Shown here piece after piece: positions 12,825-19,803 of a stretch of DNA of 20,165 nucleotides. Numbering within the stretch: position 1 is the stretch's first letter; the number at the start of each line of letters is the position of its first letter. Source of the DNA: Candidatus Komeilibacteria bacterium RIFCSPLOWO2_02_FULL_48_11. GTDB taxonomy: Bacteria > Patescibacteriota > Patescibacteriia > UBA2169. The position numbers were made by a program, and so were the translations under genes. The DNA lies in assembly GCA_001818435.1 (NCBI GenBank), contig MHKO01000033.1:1-20165 (forward strand). The letters are read 5' to 3'. Below the pieces are notes generated by a model. The model made no database searches. It worked only from the letters and a program-made list of their open reading frames with translations, and was not told the DNA's origin.

Positions 12825-14393
12825 ATGATCTCTGTAATCCAACCAATTCAAAACCTCATTGCCGCGGCCAGAGCTGAACATGAATCCCGCCTAGCGCCCA
12901 AGGATGAGCCGGTGATTTCCATTTCCACCCGCACCAGCCGGGCGTCTTTTGTGTACGAGCGGATGCGCAACGCGGTGGACTATAAAGAAGAGCATTTAAT
13001 CCGCCGCACCGCCATTGAAAGAATTTTAAAACGCATGATAAGTTCCGGCGAAACGAAAAATCTGGGAGAAAACCTGGCGCACGAATTAATCCACGCCCGC
13101 TATCTGCCCAATAAAGCCATTCCCTTAAAAAAACTGGGGCAGCTGGAGCAGATTCTGGAAAAATACTTTTTGCTTTTGGGCTTGGCGCCCTTGCCGGAAA
13201 TCATCAGCCCCAAAAGCCTGCCCGGCTGGATCTTGAACTTGATGGCGAGCGAGATTGATGAGTTTCTGCTGCCGCCCTACACCATGCATGCCAGCATCAA
13301 TACCATGTACGAAATAATGAACCGCGAAATCCACGTTGAAGAGCCGATTGAGCCGGCGGAGCGGTCAAAACAAATTTATCTGGCCGTGAGCCGGACCCTT
13401 TACCACAACGACGACAATTTAAAATTTCACCTGTTTTTGCTTTATTATCCCGACTGGCGGCAGGCCGATGCCGCTTTGATTAGGGAAGTCGGCGAAAACT
13501 TAAAAATAATCCGCCAGCGGATTGAGGCTGATTTGATTCACCCGTTTAAAAAAAAATTAATTACCATGATGCGCAAGCACGTGGTTTATTTCAGCATTCT
13601 CACGGAAATTATAGCTAAAAACCCGGATGAAGTCGCTGAAGCGCTGCATTCTGACGACCATTTTAGCGAACTGGTTACTGCGGCCGGCAACGCCCATTAC
13701 CGCTCCAGCCGCAACAAACTGCGCCGCAGCATTGGGCGCAGCGTCATTTATCTGTTGCTGACCAAATTCTTGATTGCCCTGATTCTGGAAATTCCGTTTG
13801 AGTACTGGCTCTTGCAACGCTACGACGTGGTGCCGCTTCTGATTAACCTGGCTTTTCCGCCCAGCCTGCTTACAATTATCGCTCTTTCCACGCGCCTGCC
13901 GGATGATGAGAATACTAAAATAATCACCCGCAATATTTTAAGAATAATTCAAGGCCAAACCGAAGTCATTCAAATTCCTAAAACCAAGCGGCAAAAAATC
14001 GTTTTGCGGATTTTATTCGCGGTTTTTTACAGCGCCTTGTTCGGCGTTTCCTTCGGACTGATGATTTATCTCTTAAACTGGCTCAACTTCACGGTGGTTA
14101 GCATGTTTGTATTTTTACTGTTCTTGTCTTTAGTTTCGTTATTCGCTTACCGCATCCGGCGTTCCAGCCAAGAGCTGATTGTTACTCCCCCGCCAGGCGG
14201 CCTTATCCGCTCGCTCTGGAGTTTTATGACCATCCCGATTCTCCACGCCGGCAAATGGATGTCCGGTAAATTCGCCCAGCTCAATATTTTTATATTTATT
14301 CTTGACTTTGTGATTGAAGCGCCATTTAAATCGTTTATCAAAATCACCGAGGACTGGATGAACTACGTGAATGAGAAGAAAGAAGAAATCTAG
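12825..14393 (+). CDS. 522-residue multi-pass membrane protein of a Patescibacteria type, function unknown
   Basis: A soluble helical N-terminal part of about 300 residues holds a conserved-looking stretch SRASFVYERMRNAVDYKEEH at about residues 38-57 and a following IRRTAIERILKR helix. About four membrane segments follow (roughly 306-328, 334-356, 393-417, 421-442), with a final amphipathic part (484-510). I recall similar proteins, with the YERMRNAVDYKEEH-like motif, as hypothetical proteins in candidate phyla genomes, but no function is known to me. No signal peptide is seen. The start at ATG 12825 lacks a Shine-Dalgarno because a repeat lies directly upstream. It is read from the tRNA side and converges on murF, and the two stop codons share the bases CTAG. 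Confidence 0.88.
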   Translation: MISVIQPIQNLIAAARAEHESRLAPKDEPVISISTRTSRASFVYERMRNAVDYKEEHLIRRTAIERILKRMISSGETKNLGENLAHELIHARYLPNKAIPLKKLGQLEQILEKYFLLLGLAPLPEIISPKSLPGWILNLMASEIDEFLLPPYTMHASINTMYEIMNREIHVEEPIEPAERSKQIYLAVSRTLYHNDDNLKFHLFLLYYPDWRQADAALIREVGENLKIIRQRIEADLIHPFKKKLITMMRKHVVYFSILTEIIAKNPDEVAEALHSDDHFSELVTAAGNAHYRSSRNKLRRSIGRSVIYLLLTKFLIALILEIPFEYWLLQRYDVVPLLINLAFPPSLLTIIALSTRLPDDENTKIITRNILRIIQGQTEVIQIPKTKRQKIVLRILFAVFYSALFGVSFGLMIYLLNWLNFTVVSMFVFLLFLSLVSLFAYRIRRSSQELIVTPPPGGLIRSLWSFMTIPILHAGKWMSGKFAQLNIFIFILDFVIEAPFKSFIKITEDWMNYVNEKKEEI

Positions 14394-15655
14394 TGCGCCA
14401 GCAACTCCCCGGCCCTCTCTGGTTCGGCCATGATTTCTTTAACCACTTTTTCCAAGTGCATGCCGCGCGAACCTTTGACTAAAACGATATCCCCCGGTTC
14501 CAGCCGGTCCTGGATAAAACGGCCGGCCGCGGCGGCATTGTCAAACTCAAAAATATAATCTTCAGACATGGCGGCTGCTTTGGCGGCGCGGGCAATGTCG
14601 CGCGAGCGCTCGCCAATGGTAATAAGAATATCAAACTGGCCAGCGGCCGCGGCTTGGCCGATTTTGGCGTGCTCGGCAACTGAAAGCGAACCTAATTCCA
14701 GCATATCGCCCAAAACCGCGAATTTGCGGCTGTCGCCATCAAGTTCAGCCACGGCTTCAAGGGCCGCCAACATAGCCACCGGCGAGGCATTGTAAGTATC
14801 GTCAATAATTATAGTCCGCTTAATACCAGACAGAACGCGCATCCGCCCGGGAGTCGGGGCCATTCGGCCCAAGCTCTCGGCCACAGCCACCATGTGGATG
14901 CCAAAAATCCGGGCCACAGCCGCGGCCGCGAGCGCTGGATAAACTTGGTGCCTGCCAATCACGCCGCGCAATAACACCGGCGTCATTGTGCCGTCGGTAA
15001 TTAACTTAAAGGAAACTCCGGCAATGCCGGTGGATACATTCTGGGAGCGGCTGGGAGAAATTTCCGCGGCCCGGACAGTGCATTCTTTTTCGGTTTCCAG
15101 GCCATAGGTAGCAACCTGGGCTTTGCAATTTTTGGATAAATCAACAACCTCGCCATCATCCTGGTTGACAACAATCCAGCCATCTTTGTTTATTGTCTTG
15201 AATAACCTGCCTTTTTCTTTAGCCACGCCAGCGACTGAACCGAACTGTTCAGTGTGCGTCGGCGCTATGGCGGTGATAATCCCGACTTTTGGCTCAACGA
15301 CTTCCAGAAGATCGCCAATGTCGCCCGGCTTATCCGCGCCCATCTCCAAAACCAGCATGGCCGGATAATCTTGTTTGGCAAACAGCAGTTTTAATCCAAC
15401 TATAAAAACGCGAAGCCATTTAAAAGGCGATCTGCCCGGCGGAACCGAACCCAGAATAGTGAGCGGCAAGCCAATCTCGGTATTGTAATTGCCGGCGTTC
15501 TTGCGCACCCGGTATTTGGTGGCCAATACCGCAAACACCGCTTCTTTGGTGGCGGTTTTTCCCACCGAGCCGGTGATGGCGATAACCGTGGGTTTATATT
15601 TACGCAATACGGCACGCGTAATTGAGTGCAATAATTTTATAACTAGCGATTTCAT
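14390..15655 (-). CDS. murF: UDP-MurNAc-tripeptide--D-Ala-D-Ala ligase (MurF)
   Basis: Cytoplasmic ATP-dependent ligase that completes the peptidoglycan pentapeptide precursor. It has 421 residues. The Mur central domain starts with the P-loop ITGSVGKTATKEAV (about residues 27-40) and is followed by NAGNYNTEIGLPLT and VLEMGADKPGDI. The motif TAIAPTHTEQFGS, the C-terminal IDDTYNASPVAM stretch and a later VLGDMLELG confirm MurF rather than MurE or MurC. The usual N-terminal substrate-binding domain is reduced to about 20 residues. It is the last gene of the mraZ-rsmH-ftsL-ftsI-murF series. The start at 15653-15655 has no Shine-Dalgarno; a repeat occupies that space. Confidence 0.95.
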   Translation of the reverse strand: MKSLVIKLLHSITRAVLRKYKPTVIAITGSVGKTATKEAVFAVLATKYRVRKNAGNYNTEIGLPLTILGSVPPGRSPFKWLRVFIVGLKLLFAKQDYPAMLVLEMGADKPGDIGDLLEVVEPKVGIITAIAPTHTEQFGSVAGVAKEKGRLFKTINKDGWIVVNQDDGEVVDLSKNCKAQVATYGLETEKECTVRAAEISPSRSQNVSTGIAGVSFKLITDGTMTPVLLRGVIGRHQVYPALAAAAVARIFGIHMVAVAESLGRMAPTPGRMRVLSGIKRTIIIDDTYNASPVAMLAALEAVAELDGDSRKFAVLGDMLELGSLSVAEHAKIGQAAAAGQFDILITIGERSRDIARAAKAAAMSEDYIFEFDNAAAAGRFIQDRLEPGDIVLVKGSRGMHLEKVVKEIMAEPERAGELLAH

Positions 15656-15665
15656 GGAAGTTACA

Positions 15666-15731
15666 AGTTACAAGTTTCAAGTTACAAGATGCTGATTATT
15701 TTCTCTGTCTTGAAACTTGAAACTTGTAACT
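15666..15731. repeat. palindromic AGTTACAAGTTTCAAG repeat between ftsI and murF
   Basis: AGTTACAAGTTTCAAG (15666-15681) and its exact complement (15716-15731) form 16-bp arms around a 34-nt AT-rich loop. The element fills the whole gap, ending one base before the ftsI stop codon. It is of the same general family as the repeat at 11815-11937. Confidence 0.75.
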
Positions 15732-17477
15732 TTATTCCTCATCAGGCGGTATTTCATAGTATTGTAATATAAATTTCGCCACTTGGCCAAACACCGGCAC
15801 CACGGTGGATTCGGCGAATTGGCCGGCCTTGGGGTCATTGAGCTTAATGAGCATCGCAAAAGCCGGATTGTCAATTGGGCCGTAACCGACAGCGGTGTGA
15901 ATATACTTGCTGCCATAACTTCCGCCTTCAGCCACCTGGGCCGTGCCGGTTTTGGCGCCAATCCGATAGCCAGGCACTGCCGCGCGCTTGGCATGGCCGT
16001 GGCGCACCACGGAAACCAGCATGCCGCTCAAAATAGTTGAAGCGCGCAAGCTGATTGGTTCACCCACAACTTCTGCCTTTGTTGTTTCAATGATACTGTC
16101 TCCGCGCCGTTTTTCTTTCACAATATAAGGCTTCATTAATTTTCCGCCGTTAGCCAGCGCCGCGTAAGCCACCGTCATCTGGAGCGGGGTGACGGTAATG
16201 CCCTGGCCAAAAGAGGCGGTGGCGAAATTCAAATCCTTGCCTTTAGACAAGGGGTTGATGTTGCCGCCTGTTTCGTGGCCAAGATCAAGGCCGGTTATCT
16301 TGCCAAAACCAAACTTTTTTACGTATTTAAGAAAATCATCATTGCCCAGCTGTTGTTCCGCGAAAATGGCGCCGGTGTTGAGTGAATTTTCCAGCACCCC
16401 GACCATGGAAGTCAAGCCATGGGCCTTGTCATCGGAGTTTTTAATGGTGTAGCTGCCAAACCGGACCTCGCCAGTATCGGTGTAAGTGGTTTCCGGATTA
16501 ACTTGGCCGCTATCAATGGCCGCGGCCATGGTTATGGCCTTAAAAACCGAACCCGGCTCATAGGCCAAAGCCATGCTCGGGTTCAGATAAACTGAAATGT
16601 CTTGGGCTTTGCGGTAGTCGTTGGGGTCAAAAGCCGGAGTGGAACACATGACGATTATGGCCCCAGTGCCCGGGTCCAAAACAATCAAGTCGCCGCCATC
16701 GGCGCCGAGTTTCTCGGCTTGCTCTGTTAATTTCTGGCAAGCATAGGTTTGAATAATCCGGTCTATGGTTAAAACCAAGTCCACTCCGCTTGCCGGCTCC
16801 ACTCTTTTTAAATTGCCGGTTTGAATCAGCCGGCCGGTAATATCCACATCGCCCTCCACCCGGCCGTCTTTACCGGCCAACTCATCTTCAAAAGAGCCTT
16901 CCAAACCGTACTGGCCTTGGCGCTTTTCATTGTTAATGCCGACAAAGCCCAGAACATGCGCCAGGGTTGTTCCTTCGGGGTAAAACCGCCAAGTTTCCCG
17001 CTCCGAAGAAATACCCTCAAGTTTTAAATCAGCAATCAGCGCCAGCTCTTTATCAATAAGTTTATGAACCAAAGGTTCGTAAATGTCATTCTCTTTGGTT
17101 AAACGAGTCTTGAGTGTTTCCTCGGAAATTCCGTACGGAGAAATAATTGGCCACAGTTTTTCAAAAGTGGTGGAAGCGTTATTTATGTCCCGCGGCACGG
17201 CAAACAGATGGTTGTAGACCCGGTTGGTGGCTAAAGGATATAATTCGGAACTTTTACGCTCGCTGTAAAAAATCTTGCCCCGCTCAGCTGGCAGTTCGCG
17301 GACAGTGGAATATTGCTTTAACGCCATTTGGCGCAAATCGCTTCCGGACCAAAGCTGCAGCGAGGCCAGCTTAAAAACCAAAATAACGCCAAATAAAAAA
17401 AGACCTATGGCCAGATACTGCAAACGGCTGTCTATGACAGACTTAACTTTGAGAACAGAACGTCGCATCATGGTCAT
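15732..17477 (-). CDS. ftsI: penicillin-binding protein, septal transpeptidase FtsI (PBP2/PBP3 class B)
   Basis: Membrane-anchored transpeptidase that cross-links septal peptidoglycan. It has 581 residues from the chosen start. One N-terminal membrane segment (YLAIGLFLFGVILVFKLASL) is followed by a dimerisation domain with LPAERGKIFYSE and the QYGLEGSFEDELAGKDG motif. The transpeptidase domain has all three active-site motifs: SVFK (catalytic Ser at about residue 310), SLN (about 365-367) and KTGTAQ (about 509). There is no PASTA domain. The frame is open 27 bp further up to 17504, but that part is repeat sequence; ATG 17475-17477 has AAAGGTG upstream, which belongs to the repeat arm. It lies between ftsL and murF. 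Confidence 0.95.
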   Translation of the reverse strand: MTMMRRSVLKVKSVIDSRLQYLAIGLFLFGVILVFKLASLQLWSGSDLRQMALKQYSTVRELPAERGKIFYSERKSSELYPLATNRVYNHLFAVPRDINNASTTFEKLWPIISPYGISEETLKTRLTKENDIYEPLVHKLIDKELALIADLKLEGISSERETWRFYPEGTTLAHVLGFVGINNEKRQGQYGLEGSFEDELAGKDGRVEGDVDITGRLIQTGNLKRVEPASGVDLVLTIDRIIQTYACQKLTEQAEKLGADGGDLIVLDPGTGAIIVMCSTPAFDPNDYRKAQDISVYLNPSMALAYEPGSVFKAITMAAAIDSGQVNPETTYTDTGEVRFGSYTIKNSDDKAHGLTSMVGVLENSLNTGAIFAEQQLGNDDFLKYVKKFGFGKITGLDLGHETGGNINPLSKGKDLNFATASFGQGITVTPLQMTVAYAALANGGKLMKPYIVKEKRRGDSIIETTKAEVVGEPISLRASTILSGMLVSVVRHGHAKRAAVPGYRIGAKTGTAQVAEGGSYGSKYIHTAVGYGPIDNPAFAMLIKLNDPKAGQFAESTVVPVFGQVAKFILQYYEIPPDEE

Positions 17478-17578
17478 CCAGCACCTTTCTGGATATTGAA
17501 ACATCTAGAAAAGGTTTAATTATTTTTTATTTCTAAATCTGCATTGGAATAATCATAATGTCCAGAAAGGTGCTGGAT
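17476..17578. repeat. inverted repeat between ftsL and ftsI
   Basis: ATCCAGCACCTTTCTGGA (17476-17493) and its exact 18-bp complement (17561-17578) face each other across 67 AT-rich bases. One end overlaps the ftsL stop codon, the other touches the ftsI start codon and supplies its AAAGGTG ribosome-binding-like motif. No transposase is encoded. Confidence 0.8.
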
Positions 17579-17898
17579 TAGGGCGAAGTCTTGTCTCCTT
17601 GATTGGCAGAGAGGGCCACGGTGGAAAACTCGGTTGGGACAAAACTGACGTCAGTCGGCGTTCCCAGGCTCAACTGCCGAGCCCGCTCCTGAACCGTTGC
17701 CAGAGAACGGGCCGCGGAAACTTCCCAGGTCAAATTGCGGATTTCTTCGCGCAAAGAGTCGCGGGTAACTTCCAATTTTCTTATCTTAAATCCCTGTTCG
17801 GCCTGATTGTTGGTTTGCTGCAAATACAAAAGTAAAAACAAGAGAATGCCAACCGGCAAAGATAAACGCCAATTTAAGACAAGTTTCCAGGGTTTCAT
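17578..17898 (-). CDS. ftsL: FtsL-like cell-division protein
   Basis: 106 residues: a short basic N-terminus (MKPWKLVLNWRLS), one membrane segment (about 14-28, LPVGILLFLLLYLQQ), then a heptad-like coiled coil (about 34-80, with IRKLEVTRDSLREEIRNLTW) and a polar tail. This plan and the place between rsmH and ftsI are those of FtsL, which recruits FtsI and FtsW to the septum with FtsB. Sequence conservation of this family is low, so the call rests on architecture and context. ATG at 17896-17898. Confidence 0.8.
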   Translation of the reverse strand: MKPWKLVLNWRLSLPVGILLFLLLYLQQTNNQAEQGFKIRKLEVTRDSLREEIRNLTWEVSAARSLATVQERARQLSLGTPTDVSFVPTEFSTVALSANQGDKTSP

Positions 17899-17919
17899 GA
17901 ATGTGTTTTTGTTTTAGCG

Positions 17920-18888
17920 CTAAATCTTTTCGGCAATCCGGAGCTTGGCGCTGCGCGCGGCCGGATTGCGGCGAATTTCGTCTTCAGTGGGAGTAATAAC
18001 CTTTTTGTTTATAAGGCGCAAACGCGCTTGGTGGCGGCAGCGGCACTCGGGCAGCTCCGGCGGGCAGAGACAGCCGATGGCTTCGCGCTTGAAAAATTGC
18101 TTGACAATGCGGTCTTCCAAAGAATGAAAAGAAATGATGGCCAGCCGGCCTTGACTGGCAAGAATATCAACCATCTCCGGCAAAGCGGCCTCTAAATTTT
18201 CCAGTTCGCGGTTAATGGTTATGCGCAGGGCCTGGAACACACGGGTGGCCGGATGTCGGCCAAAGGCTGATCCGCCTCTGGCGGAGATACGTTTTTTCCC
18301 ACCGCGCCGTCCGGCCCCGCGCAAAACCACGTCAGCCAGTTCTAATGCGGAGTTGAAGGGCGCGCGCTGGCGGAGAGCAACAATTAGGTGAGCTATCCGA
18401 GACGCGTGCCGCTCTTCCCCGTACTTTCGAAAAATATGAGCCAAATCTTTCTCTGACCAAGTGTTAACCACTGCCGCGGCAGTTAACCCCTCCTGGTCAG
18501 AAAATCTCATATCTAGTGGTCCTTCAGACGAGAAACTAAATCCTCGAGATTTATCCGCGAGCTGATCAGTAGATAAGCCCAAGTCGAGTAATACAGCGCT
18601 AACCTCATTAAATCCTGATTCATAGATTATTTCCTTAACGTTCCGATAATTGCCTGTTTTTAAAATTAAACGATTTTTATATTTGGCCAGCCGCTCTTGG
18701 GCTCGTTTGACTGCTTTGGAGTCCCAATCAATTCCCAGCAATTTGCCATTGAGAGCCGTGGCTTCTAAAATGGCCTCGGCATGCCCGCCGCCGCCCAAAG
18801 TGGCGTCAATAACGTTGTCACTGGGTTTTAAATTTAAACCAGCAATAACTTCGTTGACCAAAACTGGAATGTGGGCCGTAGTGTTCAT
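17920..18888 (-). CDS. rsmH: 16S rRNA m4C1402 methyltransferase RsmH (MraW)
   Basis: Methylates N4 of C1402 in the 16S rRNA decoding centre using S-adenosylmethionine. The 322-residue protein starts HIPVLVNEVIAGL. The SAM-binding motif DATLGGGGHAEAIL is at 29-42, LDLGLSTDQL at about 101, RGFSFSSEGPLDMRF at about 115, and SFHSLEDRIVKQFF at about 253, followed by the Cys-rich CLCPPELPECRC and the end motif NPAARSAKLR. Oddity: residues about 200-211 (RISARGGSAFGR), before HPATRVFQALR, are encoded by a palindromic repeat. E. coli RsmH has only about 11 residues between the LAxVV helix and HPATR; here there are 23. It is the second gene of the mraZ cluster. Confidence 0.97.
   Translation of the reverse strand: MNTTAHIPVLVNEVIAGLNLKPSDNVIDATLGGGGHAEAILEATALNGKLLGIDWDSKAVKRAQERLAKYKNRLILKTGNYRNVKEIIYESGFNEVSAVLLDLGLSTDQLADKSRGFSFSSEGPLDMRFSDQEGLTAAAVVNTWSEKDLAHIFRKYGEERHASRIAHLIVALRQRAPFNSALELADVVLRGAGRRGGKKRISARGGSAFGRHPATRVFQALRITINRELENLEAALPEMVDILASQGRLAIISFHSLEDRIVKQFFKREAIGCLCPPELPECRCRHQARLRLINKKVITPTEDEIRRNPAARSAKLRIAEKI
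18256..18286. repeat. palindromic repeat inserted in frame within rsmH
   Basis: The 27 bases from 18256 match the core of intergenic element copies C (5034-5060) and E (18994-19020) with two differences, starting TCGGCCAAAGGCTGA. It contains TCCGCC-TCT-GGCGGA. It adds about 11 codons with no frameshift. Confidence 0.8.
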
Positions 18889-18900
18889 GGGTATTAAAAT

Positions 18901-18918
18901 GAGGCCCTACTCGGCCTC
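18901..18918. other. small GC hairpin just upstream of rsmH
   Basis: GAGGCC-CTACTC-GGCCTC, a 6-bp GC-rich stem. On the minus strand it is followed by ATTTTAAT and then the rsmH start 12 nt further. It could act as a weak terminator or attenuator between mraZ and rsmH; this is not established. Confidence 0.35.
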
Positions 18919-18940
18919 AACAAAAACAAAGTTAGTTAGC

Positions 18941-19066
18941 CGTCATCCCGAGCGAAGCGAAGTCGAGGGATCTCATTGGTTATCCACGAGATTTCGGCCA
19001 AAGGCTGACCAGCCTCTGGCTGGCCTCCACTCCCCGCCAAGTACGGCGGAGTCGGTCGGAATGACG
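18941..19066. repeat. MITE-like palindromic element, copy E (mraZ-rsmH gap)
   Basis: Starts CGTCATCCCGAGCGAAGCG and ends TCGGTCGGAATGACG. It is nearly identical to copy C in its right two thirds, including the 27-bp core at 18994-19020. Confidence 0.78.
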
Positions 19067-19093
19067 TTTTTTCTTTTGTTTTTGTCTTTGGCC

Positions 19094-19108
19094 CCGCCTC
19101 TTCGGCGG
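19094..19108. repeat. short CCGCC-TCTTC-GGCGG hairpin after mraZ
   Basis: A 5-bp stem directly after the mraZ stop codon, followed by ACAAG. This is half of the CCGCC...GGCGGACAAG repeat type also seen in dnaK. No T-run follows on the minus strand, so it is not an obvious terminator. Confidence 0.4.
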
Positions 19109-19113
19109 ACAAG

Positions 19114-19545
19114 CTAGACTCCCAAGCCGCCTAATTCCTCGGCGATCTTGGTTGAGTCTTTTTCTGTGGCGGCTTTGTACTTTTCCCAGGCATCCTGGTC
19201 CCAAACTTCCAAACGGTTGTACAGCCCGGCCACGATAGTGGCTTTTTTCAGGCCCGCGAACTGCCGCAAGTATTCGGGAATCAAGATTCTGCCTTGCCCA
19301 TCAAGCGTCACGTCCATGGCGCCCGCGAGCATCAGCCGGCTGAAAGCGCGGCTTTTTTGCTGGGACAGGGGCAGGGTGGAAATTTTAGCTACCAGCTCTT
19401 TCCATGCCGAGGCAGTATAGACAAACAAACAGTTGTCCAGCCCCCGCGTGACTATGGCGCCGCGCTTGAGCTCGCCGCGAAATTTGGCCGGCAGAGCCAT
19501 GCGTCCTTTGTCATCTATAGAGTGCTGGTATTCGCCAATGAACAT
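19114..19545 (-). CDS. mraZ: transcriptional regulator MraZ
   Basis: Ring-forming AbrB-fold protein that binds DNA repeats upstream of its own gene and controls the division cluster. It has 143 residues and two MraZ repeats: FIGEYQHSIDDKGRMALPAKFR (first part, residues 2-20) and MDVTLDGQGRILIPEYLRQF in the second half, each with the D-x-x-G-R-[MI]-x-[IL]-P core. MFIGEY is the usual family start, so ATG 19543-19545 is preferred; a GTG five codons upstream falls inside the operator repeats. It is the first gene of the cluster, with its operator and promoter just upstream. Confidence 0.95.
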   Translation of the reverse strand: MFIGEYQHSIDDKGRMALPAKFRGELKRGAIVTRGLDNCLFVYTASAWKELVAKISTLPLSQQKSRAFSRLMLAGAMDVTLDGQGRILIPEYLRQFAGLKKATIVAGLYNRLEVWDQDAWEKYKAATEKDSTKIAEELGGLGV

Positions 19546-19554
19546 AATCTTATT

Positions 19555-19580
19555 AACCACTTATCCCCACTTTTCCCCAC
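19555..19580 (-). promoter_or_regulatory. MraZ box: three 10-bp-spaced GTGG repeats
   Basis: On the minus strand GTGGGG (19575-19580), GTGGGG (19565-19570) and GTGGTT (19555-19560) repeat every 10 bp. This is the TGGGN-N5 direct-repeat array known for MraZ in E. coli and Mycoplasma. It lies between the -10 box and the mraZ start codon, fit for autorepression. Confidence 0.85.
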
Positions 19581-19589
19581 AGTGTTTAT

Positions 19590-19619
19590 ATTATACACCA
19601 CTGCTCCCTACTTCTTCAA
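19590..19619 (-). promoter_or_regulatory. mraZ (division cluster) promoter
   Basis: Minus strand: TTGAAG (19614-19619), an 18-nt spacer, TATAAT (19590-19595). The -10 is perfect. The start site would fall at about 19583, immediately before the MraZ repeats. Confidence 0.75.
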
Positions 19620-19638
19620 TAGCTTGCAAGGGCCTAAT

Positions 19639-19657
19639 TGTGAACAACTTATTCACA
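19639..19657. promoter_or_regulatory. inverted pair of DnaA-box-like 9-mers
   Basis: TGTGAACAA (19639-19647) and TTATTCACA (19649-19657). The second fits the DnaA consensus TTATNCACA; the first, read on the other strand, differs from it by one base. They lie upstream of the mraZ -35. Binding is unproven. Confidence 0.3.
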
Positions 19658-19664
19658 TCTCCTA

Positions 19665-19755
19665 CGAATTATCAGCCAGAGGCTGACCGGACCATCCTCT
19701 GGATGGAGCCTTTGGCTGGCGAGAACGCCTGCCCGCCTCTGGCGGGAATATACGA
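19665..19755. repeat. compound palindromic repeat upstream of mraZ
   Basis: Several nested palindromes built on CAGCCAGAGGCTG, CATCCTCTGGATG, AGCCTTTGGCTGGCG and CCCGCCTCTGGCGGG. These are the same word types as in copies C and E and in the rsmH insertion. Confidence 0.65.
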
Positions 19756-19780
19756 ATAAAAAAACCAAGTAAAGACTTGG
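19756..19780 (-). terminator. intrinsic terminator of tsaB
   Basis: CCAAGT-AAAG-ACTTGG stem (19765-19780). On the minus strand it is followed by seven T. It lies 24 bp after the tsaB stop and isolates tsaB from the mraZ promoter. Confidence 0.9.
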
Positions 19781-19803
19781 GTGTAAAACGCAAATTCTAT
19801 GTC

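Noticed and set aside
17478..17504. Extended FtsI start MFQYPERCW
   Set aside because: The extension is repeat sequence without a ribosome-binding site; the ATG at 17477 or the two just after it fit better.
19555..19660. Replication origin, from clustered DnaA-box-like words
   Set aside because: No dnaA or dnaN nearby, no AT-rich unwinding region, and the TTATCCCC words are explained by the MraZ repeats.
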